This document shows positions 47,810 through 56,048 of a stretch of 64,000 nt of DNA, piece after piece; the stretch's first letter is position 1, and the number at the start of each line of letters is the position of its first letter. The notes beneath the pieces are model-generated. The model was given only the letters and a program-made list of their open reading frames with translations, was not told where the DNA came from and ran no database searches. Origin of the DNA: Saccharibacillus alkalitolerans (GTDB lineage Bacteria > Bacillota > Bacilli > Paenibacillales > Paenibacillaceae); NCBI RefSeq assembly GCF_011090185.1, contig NZ_JAAFGS010000004.1, positions 124,001 through 188,000 on the forward strand. The letters run 5' to 3'. The translations under genes and the position numbers were made by a program.

Positions 47810-49045
47810 TCAGACGCGATGAATCCGGCCGCCGGCCGCCTTGCCCATCCGGTTCATGACGGCCGAACCGATGCCTTCGTCTCCGCAGCCTTCGGCGACC
47901 ATGTAAGTCGCGCCTTCTTCGTCGAAACGGCGCAGCGCGGCGTACAGCCGCGCTGCCGCTTCCCGCAGATCCCGCCGGCTGCCCAGCGGCAGCGCGATGT
48001 CCGCCAGATCGCGGTAGCTTTCCAGATGCTCGTCGAACGCGAGCACTCCGGTCTTCTCTCCGCGCTCCCTCGCGGCCGCGAGCAGACCGCGGATCGTTTC
48101 CGCGGCCGGCTCCTCCGCGCCGAGCACCACTTCGAGCCGTCCGCTCGGCGCGTAATGCGTATACTTCATGCCCGGCGAACGCGGCGCCTCGTCCGCGGAG
48201 GACGCTCCGCGCATCGCTTCGCCGCCCTCCGTCTCCTGCCCCCCGGCGCCCTCTCCGCCTTGCGCGCCGGAAGAAGACCCCTCGGACGCCGCCGCGGGGT
48301 CGATGTCCGCGGAGTGATCCGCGGACACGGCGCGCACCGGCGCGCCGAGCACCCGGCCGATCTCCTCGGCCGAGATGCCGCCCGGCCGCAGCACGGTCGC
48401 CCCGCCCGCGGCATTCGTCCGCACGACGGTGGACTCCACGCCCACGCCGGCCGGTCCTCCATCGACGATGCCGTCGATGCGGCCGTCCAGGTCCTCGCGC
48501 ACATGGCTCGCGAGGGTCGGGCTCGGGCGGCCCGAGCGATTCGCGCTCGGCGCCGCGAGCGGGCAGCCCGACGCGCGGATCAGCGCCAGAGCGATGCCGT
48601 GATCCGGCATCCGGACCGCCACGGTATCGAGGCCCGCCGTCACTCTCGGCGACAGCGCGCCGGGAATCACCGGCAGGACCAGCGTCAGCGGTCCCGGCCA
48701 GAACGCGTCCATCAGCTTCCTGTCCGCGTCCGAGACGTCCAGCACGAACTTCTCCAGCTCCGCCCGGTCGGCGATATGCACGATCAGCGGATTGTCGGAC
48801 GGGCGTCCTTTGGCGGCGAATACGCCTTCGACGGCTTCCGTACTGCGGGCGTCGGCGCCGAGACCGTATACGGTCTCCGTCGGGAACGCGACCAGTTTGC
48901 CCGCCGCGAGCAGGTCGGCGGCTTCACGAAGACCGGCCCGGCCCGCTTCTCCGGACGATTCGCCCGCTAAATTGTTCCCCGTGAAACCCTGGTCGCTTAC
49001 GGTCCACACCGTCGTATGCCGGGACTTCTTATGCTTCGAGTCCAT
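47810..49045 (-). CDS. ywlC: Threonylcarbamoyl-AMP synthase (Sua5/YwlC)
   Basis: 411 aa. Makes threonylcarbamoyl-AMP from Thr, bicarbonate and ATP for the tRNA t6A37 modification. The YrdC domain spans ~35-245: FPTETVYGLGADA, KGRPSDNPLIVHI with the conserved Lys-Arg-Ser, PLAAPSANRSGRPSPT and GVESTVV. The Sua5 domain is at ~310-405 (KYTHYAPSG, GEKTGVLAF, ADIALPLGSR). The two are joined by an unusually long Ala/Gly/Ser/Glu-rich linker of about 55 residues (SADHSADIDPAAASEG onward). The first ~30 residues before the core are also poorly conserved. AGAGGGG precedes the ATG. The mntP and rpiB genes that flank ywlE in Bacillus are absent. Confidence 0.93.
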   Translation of the reverse strand: MDSKHKKSRHTTVWTVSDQGFTGNNLAGESSGEAGRAGLREAADLLAAGKLVAFPTETVYGLGADARSTEAVEGVFAAKGRPSDNPLIVHIADRAELEKFVLDVSDADRKLMDAFWPGPLTLVLPVIPGALSPRVTAGLDTVAVRMPDHGIALALIRASGCPLAAPSANRSGRPSPTLASHVREDLDGRIDGIVDGGPAGVGVESTVVRTNAAGGATVLRPGGISAEEIGRVLGAPVRAVSADHSADIDPAAASEGSSSGAQGGEGAGGQETEGGEAMRGASSADEAPRSPGMKYTHYAPSGRLEVVLGAEEPAAETIRGLLAAARERGEKTGVLAFDEHLESYRDLADIALPLGSRRDLREAAARLYAALRRFDEEGATYMVAEGCGDEGIGSAVMNRMGKAAGGRIHRV

Positions 49046-49088
49046 GTTTCCCCTCTTTCCGTTCCCCTTCGGGGCTTAGCGCCAGGCT

Positions 49089-50369
49089 TTACCTGCCTTC
49101 GCCCCGCGAAATCTTCGCCTTCGTCCGGCCGAATCCCAACGTAGGCAGCTTCAGTCCGCGCATTTTGCGCTGCGCTCCCTTGTCCGCCTCGTCCAGATGG
49201 TCGGTCCGCAGCATGTCTTCCGTCTTTATGAATTCCTGGTTATACACATGGATGCTCATCACGACGCCCATGCTGGCCATGTTGATCAACAGCGAAGTAC
49301 CGCCGTAGCTGATAAACGGAAGCGTAATGCCGGTAATCGGCATGATGCCGATATTCATCCCGATATTTTCGAAGATTTGATACAAGAACATGGCGACGAC
49401 GCCCACGATAATAAAAGGTCCCGCGCGATCGCGGCATTCCAGCGCGATCACGATCATGCGGTGAATCAAGATAAAGTAGAGCAGCATCAGAACGGCCATG
49501 CCGACAAACCCGAACTCCTCGCCGATGACGGTAATGATCGAGTCAGCGTACGTATACGGCACTTTTTGCGAGAGGTCCCCGTTCATATAGCCTTTGCCGA
49601 GCATGCCTCCGCTGGCCACCGCTTCGAGCGCTCGCGTCTGGTGATAAGCCGACTTGTCGTTTACACCAGGCATAAGAATAGGATCGAGACGCTTCAAATA
49701 GTGCTTTTGTTCGCTCATATGTTCGCCCACGAACGACACGATCTGCGGATGGTACGCGCGGTAAGCGGTCACGCCGCCGTACAGCAGGCCGCCCGCCAAG
49801 ATAATGAAAATCAGCGCATGCGTATACTTCAAGTTGCCGATCCACAGCAGCGCCGCCAAGATGATCGCATAACAAAGCGCGTTCCCCAAATCGTTTTGAA
49901 TGATGACGAGCAGAAAAGGAATCATCGCGACAAGCCCCACCGGAACGACGTCTTTCCAAAAGCGCAGCTTCTCCTTCTGCTTGCGCACCAGAAACGCCCC
50001 GATTCCGATGATCAGAACCAGCTTGAATACCTCGGCGGGCTGAATGCTTACTCCCAAAACGCTGATCCATCCGTTGGCCCCGTTAATGCCGTTGCTGCTC
50101 AGCGGACTCCAAACCAGCATCAGCACGCCGATTCCGAAAATATACAAATAGAGCGCGTATTTGACGAACAGCTTGTAATTGATAAACGACACGATGAAGA
50201 AAACGATAAAACCCAGCACGTAATAAATCGCCATCAGCTTATCCGAACCCGCCATTTTGGCATTGCTTCCGCCCGATACCGCGCTGTGAACGACGGGAAT
50301 GCATACCCCCGCCATCATCAGCAAAATGATTACGATCGTCCAGTCGATATTTTTGATCTTGCCCAGCAT
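49089..50369 (-). CDS. FtsW/RodA/SpoVE-family protein, paralogue 1
   Basis: 426 aa from the ATG at 50369 (GGGGGAGG upstream). About ten membrane segments. SEDS-family glycosyltransferase motifs: SPLSSNGINGANGWISVLG, GYMNGDLSQKVPYTYADSIITVIGEEFGF (core DSIITVIGEEFGF), and MPITGITLPFISYGGTSLLINMASMGVVMSI. SEDS proteins polymerise peptidoglycan glycan strands from lipid II. It is a close paralogue of the next gene upstream (50537-51793), with nearly identical openings (DWTIVIILLMMAGVCIPVVHSAV against DWTLIIVLLLMMGICIPVVHSAV; shared core GVCIPVVHSAV). Both have RodA-type traits. A loop carrying TRALEAVASGGMLGKG differs between them. Confidence 0.9.
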   Translation of the reverse strand: MLGKIKNIDWTIVIILLMMAGVCIPVVHSAVSGGSNAKMAGSDKLMAIYYVLGFIVFFIVSFINYKLFVKYALYLYIFGIGVLMLVWSPLSSNGINGANGWISVLGVSIQPAEVFKLVLIIGIGAFLVRKQKEKLRFWKDVVPVGLVAMIPFLLVIIQNDLGNALCYAIILAALLWIGNLKYTHALIFIILAGGLLYGGVTAYRAYHPQIVSFVGEHMSEQKHYLKRLDPILMPGVNDKSAYHQTRALEAVASGGMLGKGYMNGDLSQKVPYTYADSIITVIGEEFGFVGMAVLMLLYFILIHRMIVIALECRDRAGPFIIVGVVAMFLYQIFENIGMNIGIMPITGITLPFISYGGTSLLINMASMGVVMSIHVYNQEFIKTEDMLRTDHLDEADKGAQRKMRGLKLPTLGFGRTKAKISRGEGR

Positions 50370-50536
50370 CGCGCAGCCTCCCCCGGCAACACGCCGCGCC
50401 GATCGGTCCGCCGCGTGTCGGTTGATTGTCAAACGAATGTCTCGTCCAGCCGTCGTACGCTTTCTTTGCAATCCCTTAATATCCGTTTATTCTTGTACCT
50501 TCCAACAGGCCGCTCATGCTTTTTCGTTCGGCGGTT

Positions 50537-51793
50537 TTACGCCTTCTTCGAACGCCCGCCTACTCTCGACAGAGCTCCGCGAATCGCCTGAATGCCTCCG
50601 TCGTCCGTCTTGACCCCTTTGACGTCCGCGAATTCGTCCTTCACGACATCTTCCCGCGTGCAGGCCCGGATGCTCATCACGACCCCGATGCTCGCCATGT
50701 TGATGAGCAGCGACGTGCCGCCATAGCTGATGAACGGGAGCGTGATCCCCGTCAGCGGCATCAGGCCGATGAACATGCCGATATTTTCGAAAATCTGATA
50801 CATGAACATGGCCACGATCCCGATGATGATATACGAGCCTACCCTGTCCTTGCACTCCAGCGCGATGACGATCATTCGGTGGATCATGATGAAGTACAGC
50901 ACCAGCAGGAAAGAAATGCCCACGAACCCGAATTCTTCGCCGATGACGACGATGATGGAATCCGAATACGTATAAGGCACGAGCGAACCTGTCGGATTTT
51001 GCACCATTTCGCCCTTCATGTAGCCCTGCCCCATCATGCCTCCGCCCGCGATCGCGAACTTGCCGTTCTTGGTCTGCCACGAAGCGTCGCGGCTTGCCTC
51101 GTCGGGCATCAGCCACGGATCGATCCGGTCCAGCCAGTGCGCGCGGTGCAGCGTGTTCGCCATAAAATCGGAGACCTCATCGTGATAAGTGACGTAAGCT
51201 TTGATCCCGCCGAACAGCAGTCCCGCCCCCAGCACGAAAATGATCAGCGCGTGAAGGAACTTCAAGTTGCCGATCCACAGCAGTCCGAGCAGGATGAGCA
51301 CATAGCTGAGCGCGTTCCCCAGGTCGTTCTGCACCATGACGACGGCGAACGGGATAAAAGCGACGATCCCGATCGGGATCACGTCGGCGATGAAGCCCAG
51401 CCTATCTTTGTTGCGCCGGGCCAACAGCGCCGAGATCGCGATGACGAGCGCCAGCTTGAACATTTCCGCCGGCTGCATGCTGATCGGTCCGAGCTTCAGC
51501 CAACCCTGCGCGCCGTTCTGAGTCTGCCCGAGCGGCGTCAGCGTAAGCAGAAGCAGCAGCATCCCGCCCCCGTATACAATCCAGAAATACTTCGTGTACA
51601 CCCGGTAGTCGACCAGCGTCATGAAGAAAATAACGCCGAAGCCGAGAATGTAGTAAATAATCATCTGCGCGTCCAGTCCTCTGAACTTGTCGCTGTTCGC
51701 GACGGCGCTGTGCACGACGGGAATGCAGATCCCCATCATAAGCAGCAGCACGATAATCAAGGTCCAGTCGGTGTGTTTCCATTTCATCAGCAT
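50537..51793 (-). CDS. FtsW/RodA/SpoVE-family protein, paralogue 2
   Basis: 418 aa, about ten membrane segments, SEDS family. Motifs: LTPLGQTQNGAQGWLKLG, PYTYSDSIIVVIGEEFGFVG, PLTGITLPFISYGGTSLLINMAS, followed by a short cytoplasmic tail. First gene of a run with paralogue 1, ywlC and ywlE, with a good promoter at 51948-51976. The ATG at 51793 has GGAGG about 11 bases upstream; an ATG two codons later is also possible. The place in the gene order corresponds to that of spoIIR in Bacillus. Confidence 0.9.
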   Translation of the reverse strand: MLMKWKHTDWTLIIVLLLMMGICIPVVHSAVANSDKFRGLDAQMIIYYILGFGVIFFMTLVDYRVYTKYFWIVYGGGMLLLLLTLTPLGQTQNGAQGWLKLGPISMQPAEMFKLALVIAISALLARRNKDRLGFIADVIPIGIVAFIPFAVVMVQNDLGNALSYVLILLGLLWIGNLKFLHALIIFVLGAGLLFGGIKAYVTYHDEVSDFMANTLHRAHWLDRIDPWLMPDEASRDASWQTKNGKFAIAGGGMMGQGYMKGEMVQNPTGSLVPYTYSDSIIVVIGEEFGFVGISFLLVLYFIMIHRMIVIALECKDRVGSYIIIGIVAMFMYQIFENIGMFIGLMPLTGITLPFISYGGTSLLINMASIGVVMSIRACTREDVVKDEFADVKGVKTDDGGIQAIRGALSRVGGRSKKA

Positions 51794-52145
51794 GCGGTAC
51801 GTTTCCTCCGAAAAGCCTTAAGGCCAAATATTCCCTCCGGCAGCGCCTTATCCGGCGCATGCGCCAGCCCGGCGGACCGCCGCGCGGCCCGCCAAGCTTT
51901 TCTCTGTCTGTTTATGTCTTCTTCGCCGATGCGACCGGCCTTCTCTTATTGTAGGCGATAATGCGTGCCCTGTCATGTTGACGACGGGCGCCCTTTCCTT
52001 CCCTGCAGCTGCGGCAAAAGGCGGGAAGCGCAGCGGCAAGCCGCCGTCGCCCCCGCCTATGCGCGGCATCCCGTACGAACGTCCTCCGCAGGGGTCCGTC
52101 CGCAATAAACGAACCTTCGGCGCACTCGTCCCGCAGCTTCTACGT
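51794..52145 (-). other. Intergenic region between prmC and the rodA pair (no spoIIR)
   Basis: 352 bases, GC-rich on the prmC side. It contains the promoter for the rodA pair and no frame resembling SpoIIR, which normally lies here in Bacillus. I see no obvious prmC terminator; a leftover of a deleted gene is possible but not recognisable. Confidence 0.5.
51948..51976 (-). promoter_or_regulatory. Promoter of the rodA-rodA-ywlC-ywlE unit
   Basis: Minus strand: ATGACA (51976-51971), 17-base spacer, TACAAT (51953-51948). About 150 bases before the first ATG. Confidence 0.68.
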
Positions 52146-53057
52146 TCAGGCGATCCCGATCACGTGCCGGCCGATGCCCGCCAGATCGAACACGGTCTCG
52201 ACGGTGCGCCAGCTGCCGCGCGAACGCAGCATATCGGCCACCTCTTCCGCCTGGCCCATGCCGAGCTCGAACGCGATCAACTTCGGATCGCGCTCCAGCA
52301 GATCGAGCTGCTTCATCATCTCGCGGTACGGCCACAGTCCGTCAGGACCGCCGTCCAGCGCGCCTCGCGGCTCGAAATCGCGTACTTCCGGCTGCAGCTC
52401 CTCGATGTCGGCCGCCGGAATATAAGGCGGATTCGATACCAGGATATCGAACGCCTCTCCTTCGAACGGCTCGAGCAGGCTGCCTTCGCGGAAATGCACG
52501 TCCGCGCCCAGCCGCTCGGCATTGCGCCGCGCGACGCCGAGCGCGCCCGGCGAGATATCGCTTGCCGCCACCCTAAGCTCGGGCCGCAGCAGCTTAAGGC
52601 TGACGGCGATGGCGCCGCTGCCCGTCCCCACGTCGAGTACGGAAGCCGGGCCTTCCGGCCACAGCGTCTTCGCCCGCGTCAGCACCGCTTCGACGAGCAG
52701 TTCCGTCTCCGGCCGGGGAATCAGTACGTCGGGCGTCACTTCGAACGAGAAACCGTAAAACTCCTGGTCTCCCAAAATGTACTGCGCCGGTTCTCCGTCG
52801 CCCTTGCGGGTGATCGCGTTCTCCCAGCGCTCCCGGAACGTCTCCGGGAACGGGTCGCGCAGCGCCATCACGTACTGCGCTCCGGACATGCCGAGAATTT
52901 CTTTCAGCAGAAGCCGGGTATTTTCGTCCGCTTCGTCCACGCCCTTCTCCCGCAAAAAAGAAGAAGCCTCCGCAAAGGCTTCCCGGAGCGTCAAGCCATC
53001 GCGCAATTGAAAGCCGCCCCGGCCCGAACGTACTTTATTCAACGGATCGGTATTCAA
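52146..53057 (-). CDS. prmC: Release factor glutamine methyltransferase
   Basis: 303 aa. Methylates the Gln of the GGQ motif of RF1 and RF2 using SAM. SAM motif LDVGTGSGAIAVSL (~141-154) and catalytic NPPY at 209-212 are present. It starts with TTG at 53057, 4 bases after the prfA stop, behind AGGGAGT, so it is translated with its own substrate protein. The N-terminal helical domain (residues 15-75) is typical. Confidence 0.96.
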   Translation of the reverse strand: MNTDPLNKVRSGRGGFQLRDGLTLREAFAEASSFLREKGVDEADENTRLLLKEILGMSGAQYVMALRDPFPETFRERWENAITRKGDGEPAQYILGDQEFYGFSFEVTPDVLIPRPETELLVEAVLTRAKTLWPEGPASVLDVGTGSGAIAVSLKLLRPELRVAASDISPGALGVARRNAERLGADVHFREGSLLEPFEGEAFDILVSNPPYIPAADIEELQPEVRDFEPRGALDGGPDGLWPYREMMKQLDLLERDPKLIAFELGMGQAEEVADMLRSRGSWRTVETVFDLAGIGRHVIGIA

Positions 53058-53061
53058 CCGA

Positions 53062-54129
53062 TCAGACTCCCTTTTCGATCAGTTCGGCCTGTTCGGCGAT
53101 CGTGAGCGCGGACACGATCTCCTGAATGTCGCCGTTCATGATCTGATCGAGCTTGTGCATCGTCAGGCCGATGCGGTGGTCGGTGACGCGGCTTTGCGGG
53201 AAGTTGTAGGTACGGATGCGTTCGCTGCGGTCGCCCGTACCGACTTTGCTTTTGCGTTCGCCGGCATACTTCGCTTCCTCTTCCTGACGCATGACGTCAT
53301 AGATCCGGGAACGAAGCACCTGAAGCGCTTTTTCCTTGTTCGAGTTCTGTGATTTGCCGTCTTGGCAGGTCGCCACGATTCCGGTCGGAACGTGCGTCAC
53401 GCGAACGGCCGATTTGGTCGTGTTGACGGACTGTCCGCCGGCTCCGCTGGAGCAGAACGTATCGACGCGGATATCTTTGTCGCTGATGACGATATCGACT
53501 TCTTCGGCTTCCGGCAGCACCGCTACCGTCGAAGTCGACGTATGAATGCGGCCGCCCGATTCCGTCGCCGGGATCCGCTGCACGCGGTGCGCGCCGCTCT
53601 CGTATTTCATTTTGCTGTACGCGCCGCGGCCGTTGATCATGAAGATCACTTCCTTGAACCCGCCCAGGTCGCTTTCGTTCACGTCCATCAATTCGACCTT
53701 CCAGCCCTGCGCGTCGGCGTAACGGCTGTACATGCGGTACAGATCGGCCGCGAACAGCGCCGCTTCGTCGCCGCCGGCCGCGCCGCGAATTTCGACGATG
53801 ACGTTCTTGTCGTCGTTCGGGTCCTTCGGCAGCAGCAGGATGCGGATTTCTTCCTCCAGCTCGGCTTTGCGCGCGGTCAGCTCTTCGATTTCCATTTTGA
53901 CCATTTCGCGCATTTCGTCGTCGAGCTTCTCGCCCTGCATTTCCTTGGCGGCGTCAAGATCTTCGACAACCCGCTTGTATTCCGTATAGGCTTCGAAGGT
54001 CGGCTGCAGATCCGACTGCTCCTTGGAGTAGTCGCGCAGCTTTTTCGAGTCGCTCGCCACGTCCGGATCGCAGAGCAGTTCGCTCAATTTTTCGTAACGG
54101 TCAACCAGGGCTTGCAATTTATCCAACAA
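53062..54129 (-). CDS. prfA: Peptide chain release factor 1
   Basis: 355 aa, full length. Recognises UAA and UAG and triggers peptide release. The codon-reading PAT tripeptide is at 187-189 ([10 protein letters not shown]) and GGQ at 231-233 ([11 protein letters not shown]). Two TTG codons stand in a row at the start (54129 and 54126) behind GAGGTGA; either may be used. It begins a short prfA-prmC unit with a structured leader of about 200 bases. Confidence 0.97.
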   Translation of the reverse strand: MLDKLQALVDRYEKLSELLCDPDVASDSKKLRDYSKEQSDLQPTFEAYTEYKRVVEDLDAAKEMQGEKLDDEMREMVKMEIEELTARKAELEEEIRILLLPKDPNDDKNVIVEIRGAAGGDEAALFAADLYRMYSRYADAQGWKVELMDVNESDLGGFKEVIFMINGRGAYSKMKYESGAHRVQRIPATESGGRIHTSTSTVAVLPEAEEVDIVISDKDIRVDTFCSSGAGGQSVNTTKSAVRVTHVPTGIVATCQDGKSQNSNKEKALQVLRSRIYDVMRQEEEAKYAGERKSKVGTGDRSERIRTYNFPQSRVTDHRIGLTMHKLDQIMNGDIQEIVSALTIAEQAELIEKGV

Positions 54130-54296
54130 GGTTGGTCACCTCTTTATATTAGATTTTTATATGAGATGGGGACTTCGAATTCGAGTTATCGCTTATAGGC
54201 CGGCAGCTGCTTCATAACCGCTATAAGTGCACGCCGATGAACATGCTGTTCATGCCTCCGTTTTCACGTTTAATGAGGAATAAAAAAAGGTAGAAA

Positions 54297-54331
54297 AAGA
54301 GCCGTTCGCATCAGTGTGCGACGACTCTTAA
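54297..54331 (-). other. Hairpin at the 5' end of the prfA leader
   Basis: Minus strand AAGAG-TCG-TCGCA ... TGCGA-ACGG-CTCTT followed by TTTCTACCTTTTTTT. It is terminator-like but lies right at the predicted transcription start (about 54327). A second inverted repeat, CTTATAG / CTATAAG, lies further down at about 54192-54228. Confidence 0.5.
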
Positions 54332-54333
54332 TT

Positions 54334-54362
54334 ATAGCACAGTGCTGCAGGATTGCCTATCG
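54334..54362 (-). promoter_or_regulatory. Promoter of prfA-prmC
   Basis: Minus strand: TAGGCA, 17-base spacer, perfect TATAAT (54339-54334). Confidence 0.55.
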
Positions 54363-54541
54363 AAACTTCCCCCGCAGTCTCTTCATTTTTTACTCAACAT
54401 CCGCGCCCGTTCTGTCGATATTATAGAATAATACGCCAGTCCCGGCCCAGCACGGTTTCTTTCGACGACCGAATGCCGAACTCCCGGCGTAAACTCATTC
54501 ATCTTAAGCAAATTGGACAACAGGAGAAAGGAAGGGGTCAT

Positions 54542-55405
54542 ATGGCAGCTGCAAGAGTCGTAATCGTGGATGATTCACCCTTTTCGATAGCGGTCATTCG
54601 CAACATTCTCGAAGAAAACGGATTTGAAGTCGTAGGAGATGCCGGAACGTTGGAGGAAGTCAAGCAAGTCGTCGCGGCCTCGCGGCCCGACCTGGTTACG
54701 ATGGATATGACCCTGCCCGGAACGGACGGACTGGAATGCACGCGTGCCGTCCATGCGATCGATCCGAACGTCAAAGTCATCGTGATCAGTTCGATGATGG
54801 ACGAAGAAATTCTCAAAGAAGCCAAAGAAAATCACGTATCCGGCTATATTCAGAAACCGGTGGATGCCGACGAACTGATCGCCGCGATCCAGCGGGTCAC
54901 CGCATACGACGAACTGTTCAAAGATTTGGAAAACGAATATTTCGAAGTATTCAAGGAATCGCTTAAGGACGGGCTGAACCGTATGACGAAGACCCTCCTC
55001 ACCTACAAAAGCGAATCCGAACTGCACGAAGATTTCGAGTCCCGCGGAATCGCCGTGATCGTCGGAATCATCGGCAAATTCTCCGGCAGACTGATGATCG
55101 ATCTCAGCAAAGAAACGGCGCAAGCACTGGTAGCCGCGATGATGAAGAAAGAACCTTCCAGCACGGCGGAGATCACCGCCGCCTTGGCCGAGTACACCAA
55201 TATCGTGGCCGGCAACGCATGCTCGATTTTGAATAGAAAAAACAAAGCGTTCGGTCTGCGGCTCGCTCCTCCGTCGATTATGCACGGCGACCGCATGCTG
55301 ATTTCGCAAGCAACGTTTAAGACTATGAGCGCGACCGCGGACACAAGCTACGGCGAAGTGCTGCTGAATGTCGGTTTCAAAAGAGGTGAGGACAAATGGA
55401 CGTAG
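54542..55405 (+). CDS. Response regulator fused to a CheX-like phosphatase domain
   Basis: 287 aa from the ATG at 54542, chosen for AGGAAGGGG upstream; the frame is open to 54353 without support. Residues 1-120 are a CheY receiver: Asp10/Asp11, phosphoacceptor Asp55 (LVTMDMTLPG), switch Ser in VISSM, and Lys in YIQKPVDADEL. Residues ~130-287 are a CheX/CheC-like domain with GKFSGRLMIDLSKETAQAL and the catalytic ExxN pattern in AEYTNIVAGNACSILN. The protein may receive a phosphate and remove it from itself or from CheY. It overlaps cheX by 10 bases. Such CheY-CheX fusions occur in Paenibacillaceae. Confidence 0.88.
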   Translation: MAAARVVIVDDSPFSIAVIRNILEENGFEVVGDAGTLEEVKQVVAASRPDLVTMDMTLPGTDGLECTRAVHAIDPNVKVIVISSMMDEEILKEAKENHVSGYIQKPVDADELIAAIQRVTAYDELFKDLENEYFEVFKESLKDGLNRMTKTLLTYKSESELHEDFESRGIAVIVGIIGKFSGRLMIDLSKETAQALVAAMMKKEPSSTAEITAALAEYTNIVAGNACSILNRKNKAFGLRLAPPSIMHGDRMLISQATFKTMSATADTSYGEVLLNVGFKRGEDKWT

Positions 55406-55857
55406 CTCACGTTAACCCGTTTATCGATTCGTTCATGAACGTGATGCCGCAGTTGGGATTCGCCGACGTTCGCAAAGGCGGACTCGGCGTCAAAGGACAG
55501 GAGCTCACCTGTTCCGGCGTCATTATTCTGGTCGGGATCGTCGGCACGCTGAAAGGGAACGTCGTTTATCGAATCGACACGGAAAATGCCAAAAAAATCG
55601 CTTCGACCATGATGATGGGCATGCCGGTCGAACAGCTTGACGATATGGCCAGAAGCGCGTTATCCGAGTTATCCAACATGCTGACCGCTACGGCGGCAAC
55701 CGGATTCGCCAGCACCGGGATCAATATCGATATTTCTACCCCGACCCTGCTCTCCGGAGAGAACATCTCCGTCAAAATGAGCTCCAAGCAGGTGCTGAGC
55801 CTTGAACTGCTGGCGGGCGACGTTTCGGTCGAGGTATTGATTTCGTTCGAAAAGTGA
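55396..55857 (+). CDS. cheX: Chemotaxis phosphatase CheX
   Basis: 153 aa. CheX removes phosphate from CheY-P. The active-site pattern SxxxExxN is present as SALSELSN with Glu91 and Asn94; the rest of the fold is visible in GVIILVGIVGTLKGNVVYRID and ISVKMSSKQVLSLELLAG. The start overlaps the end of the CheY-CheX gene by 10 bases, and GAGGTGAGG serves as ribosome site. The pair forms a two-gene plus-strand unit ended by a terminator. No other chemotaxis gene is in the window. Confidence 0.9.
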   Translation: MDVAHVNPFIDSFMNVMPQLGFADVRKGGLGVKGQELTCSGVIILVGIVGTLKGNVVYRIDTENAKKIASTMMMGMPVEQLDDMARSALSELSNMLTATAATGFASTGINIDISTPTLLSGENISVKMSSKQVLSLELLAGDVSVEVLISFEK

Positions 55858-55880
55858 GTTTGGTGTACAGCAAAACGAAG

Positions 55881-55915
55881 AGCCGCTTTCGTCGCTTGCG
55901 ACGGAGCGGCTTTTT
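55881..55915 (+). terminator. Intrinsic terminator of the cheYX-cheX unit
   Basis: AGCCGCT / AGCGGCT outer and CGTCGC / GCGACG inner stems followed by TTTTTC on the plus strand, 23 bases after the cheX stop. Confidence 0.9.
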
Positions 55916-55958
55916 CGGTTTTCCGAATATCCAAACATCAAGCATTTTCGTCTGTCAT

Positions 55959-55995
55959 TTGACAAACACGAACAATTAGTGTTTATATATAAACA
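55959..55995 (+). promoter_or_regulatory. Promoter with overlapping palindromic operator
   Basis: TTGACA at 55959-55964, 17-base spacer, then TTTATA inside the perfect 16-bp palindrome TGTTTATATATAAACA (55980-55995). The half-site TTAAACA recurs at 56020-56026. The palindrome covers the -10 of the downstream HTH gene, so a dimeric regulator could block it. Confidence 0.55.
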
Positions 55996-56048
55996 AATAA
56001 ATATTTAATTCGTCTATAATTAAACAAACAAAGAGAGGAAGTGTCTTC

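Larger units (their letters stand above)
54130..54541. other. Divergent region between prfA and the cheY-cheX fusion
   Basis: 412 bases. Minus side: prfA promoter at 54334-54339 and a structured leader. Plus side: an AT-rich TATTATAGAATAAT near 54420 that may hold the cheYX -10, with no clear -35 and only a poor sigma-D match. Confidence 0.5.

Noticed and set aside
51848..52335. Remnant of spoIIR in the gap after prmC
   Set aside because: Read the frames on the minus strand; none resembles SpoIIR, so I cannot call a pseudogene.
54400..54425. Sigma-D (flagellar) promoter before the cheY-cheX fusion
   Set aside because: TCGATAT resembles the sigma-D -10, but no TAAA lies at the right distance upstream.
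54353..54541. 63-residue N-terminal extension of the CheY-CheX protein
   Set aside because: Composition is unlike a receiver domain and the proper ribosome site is directly before 54542.
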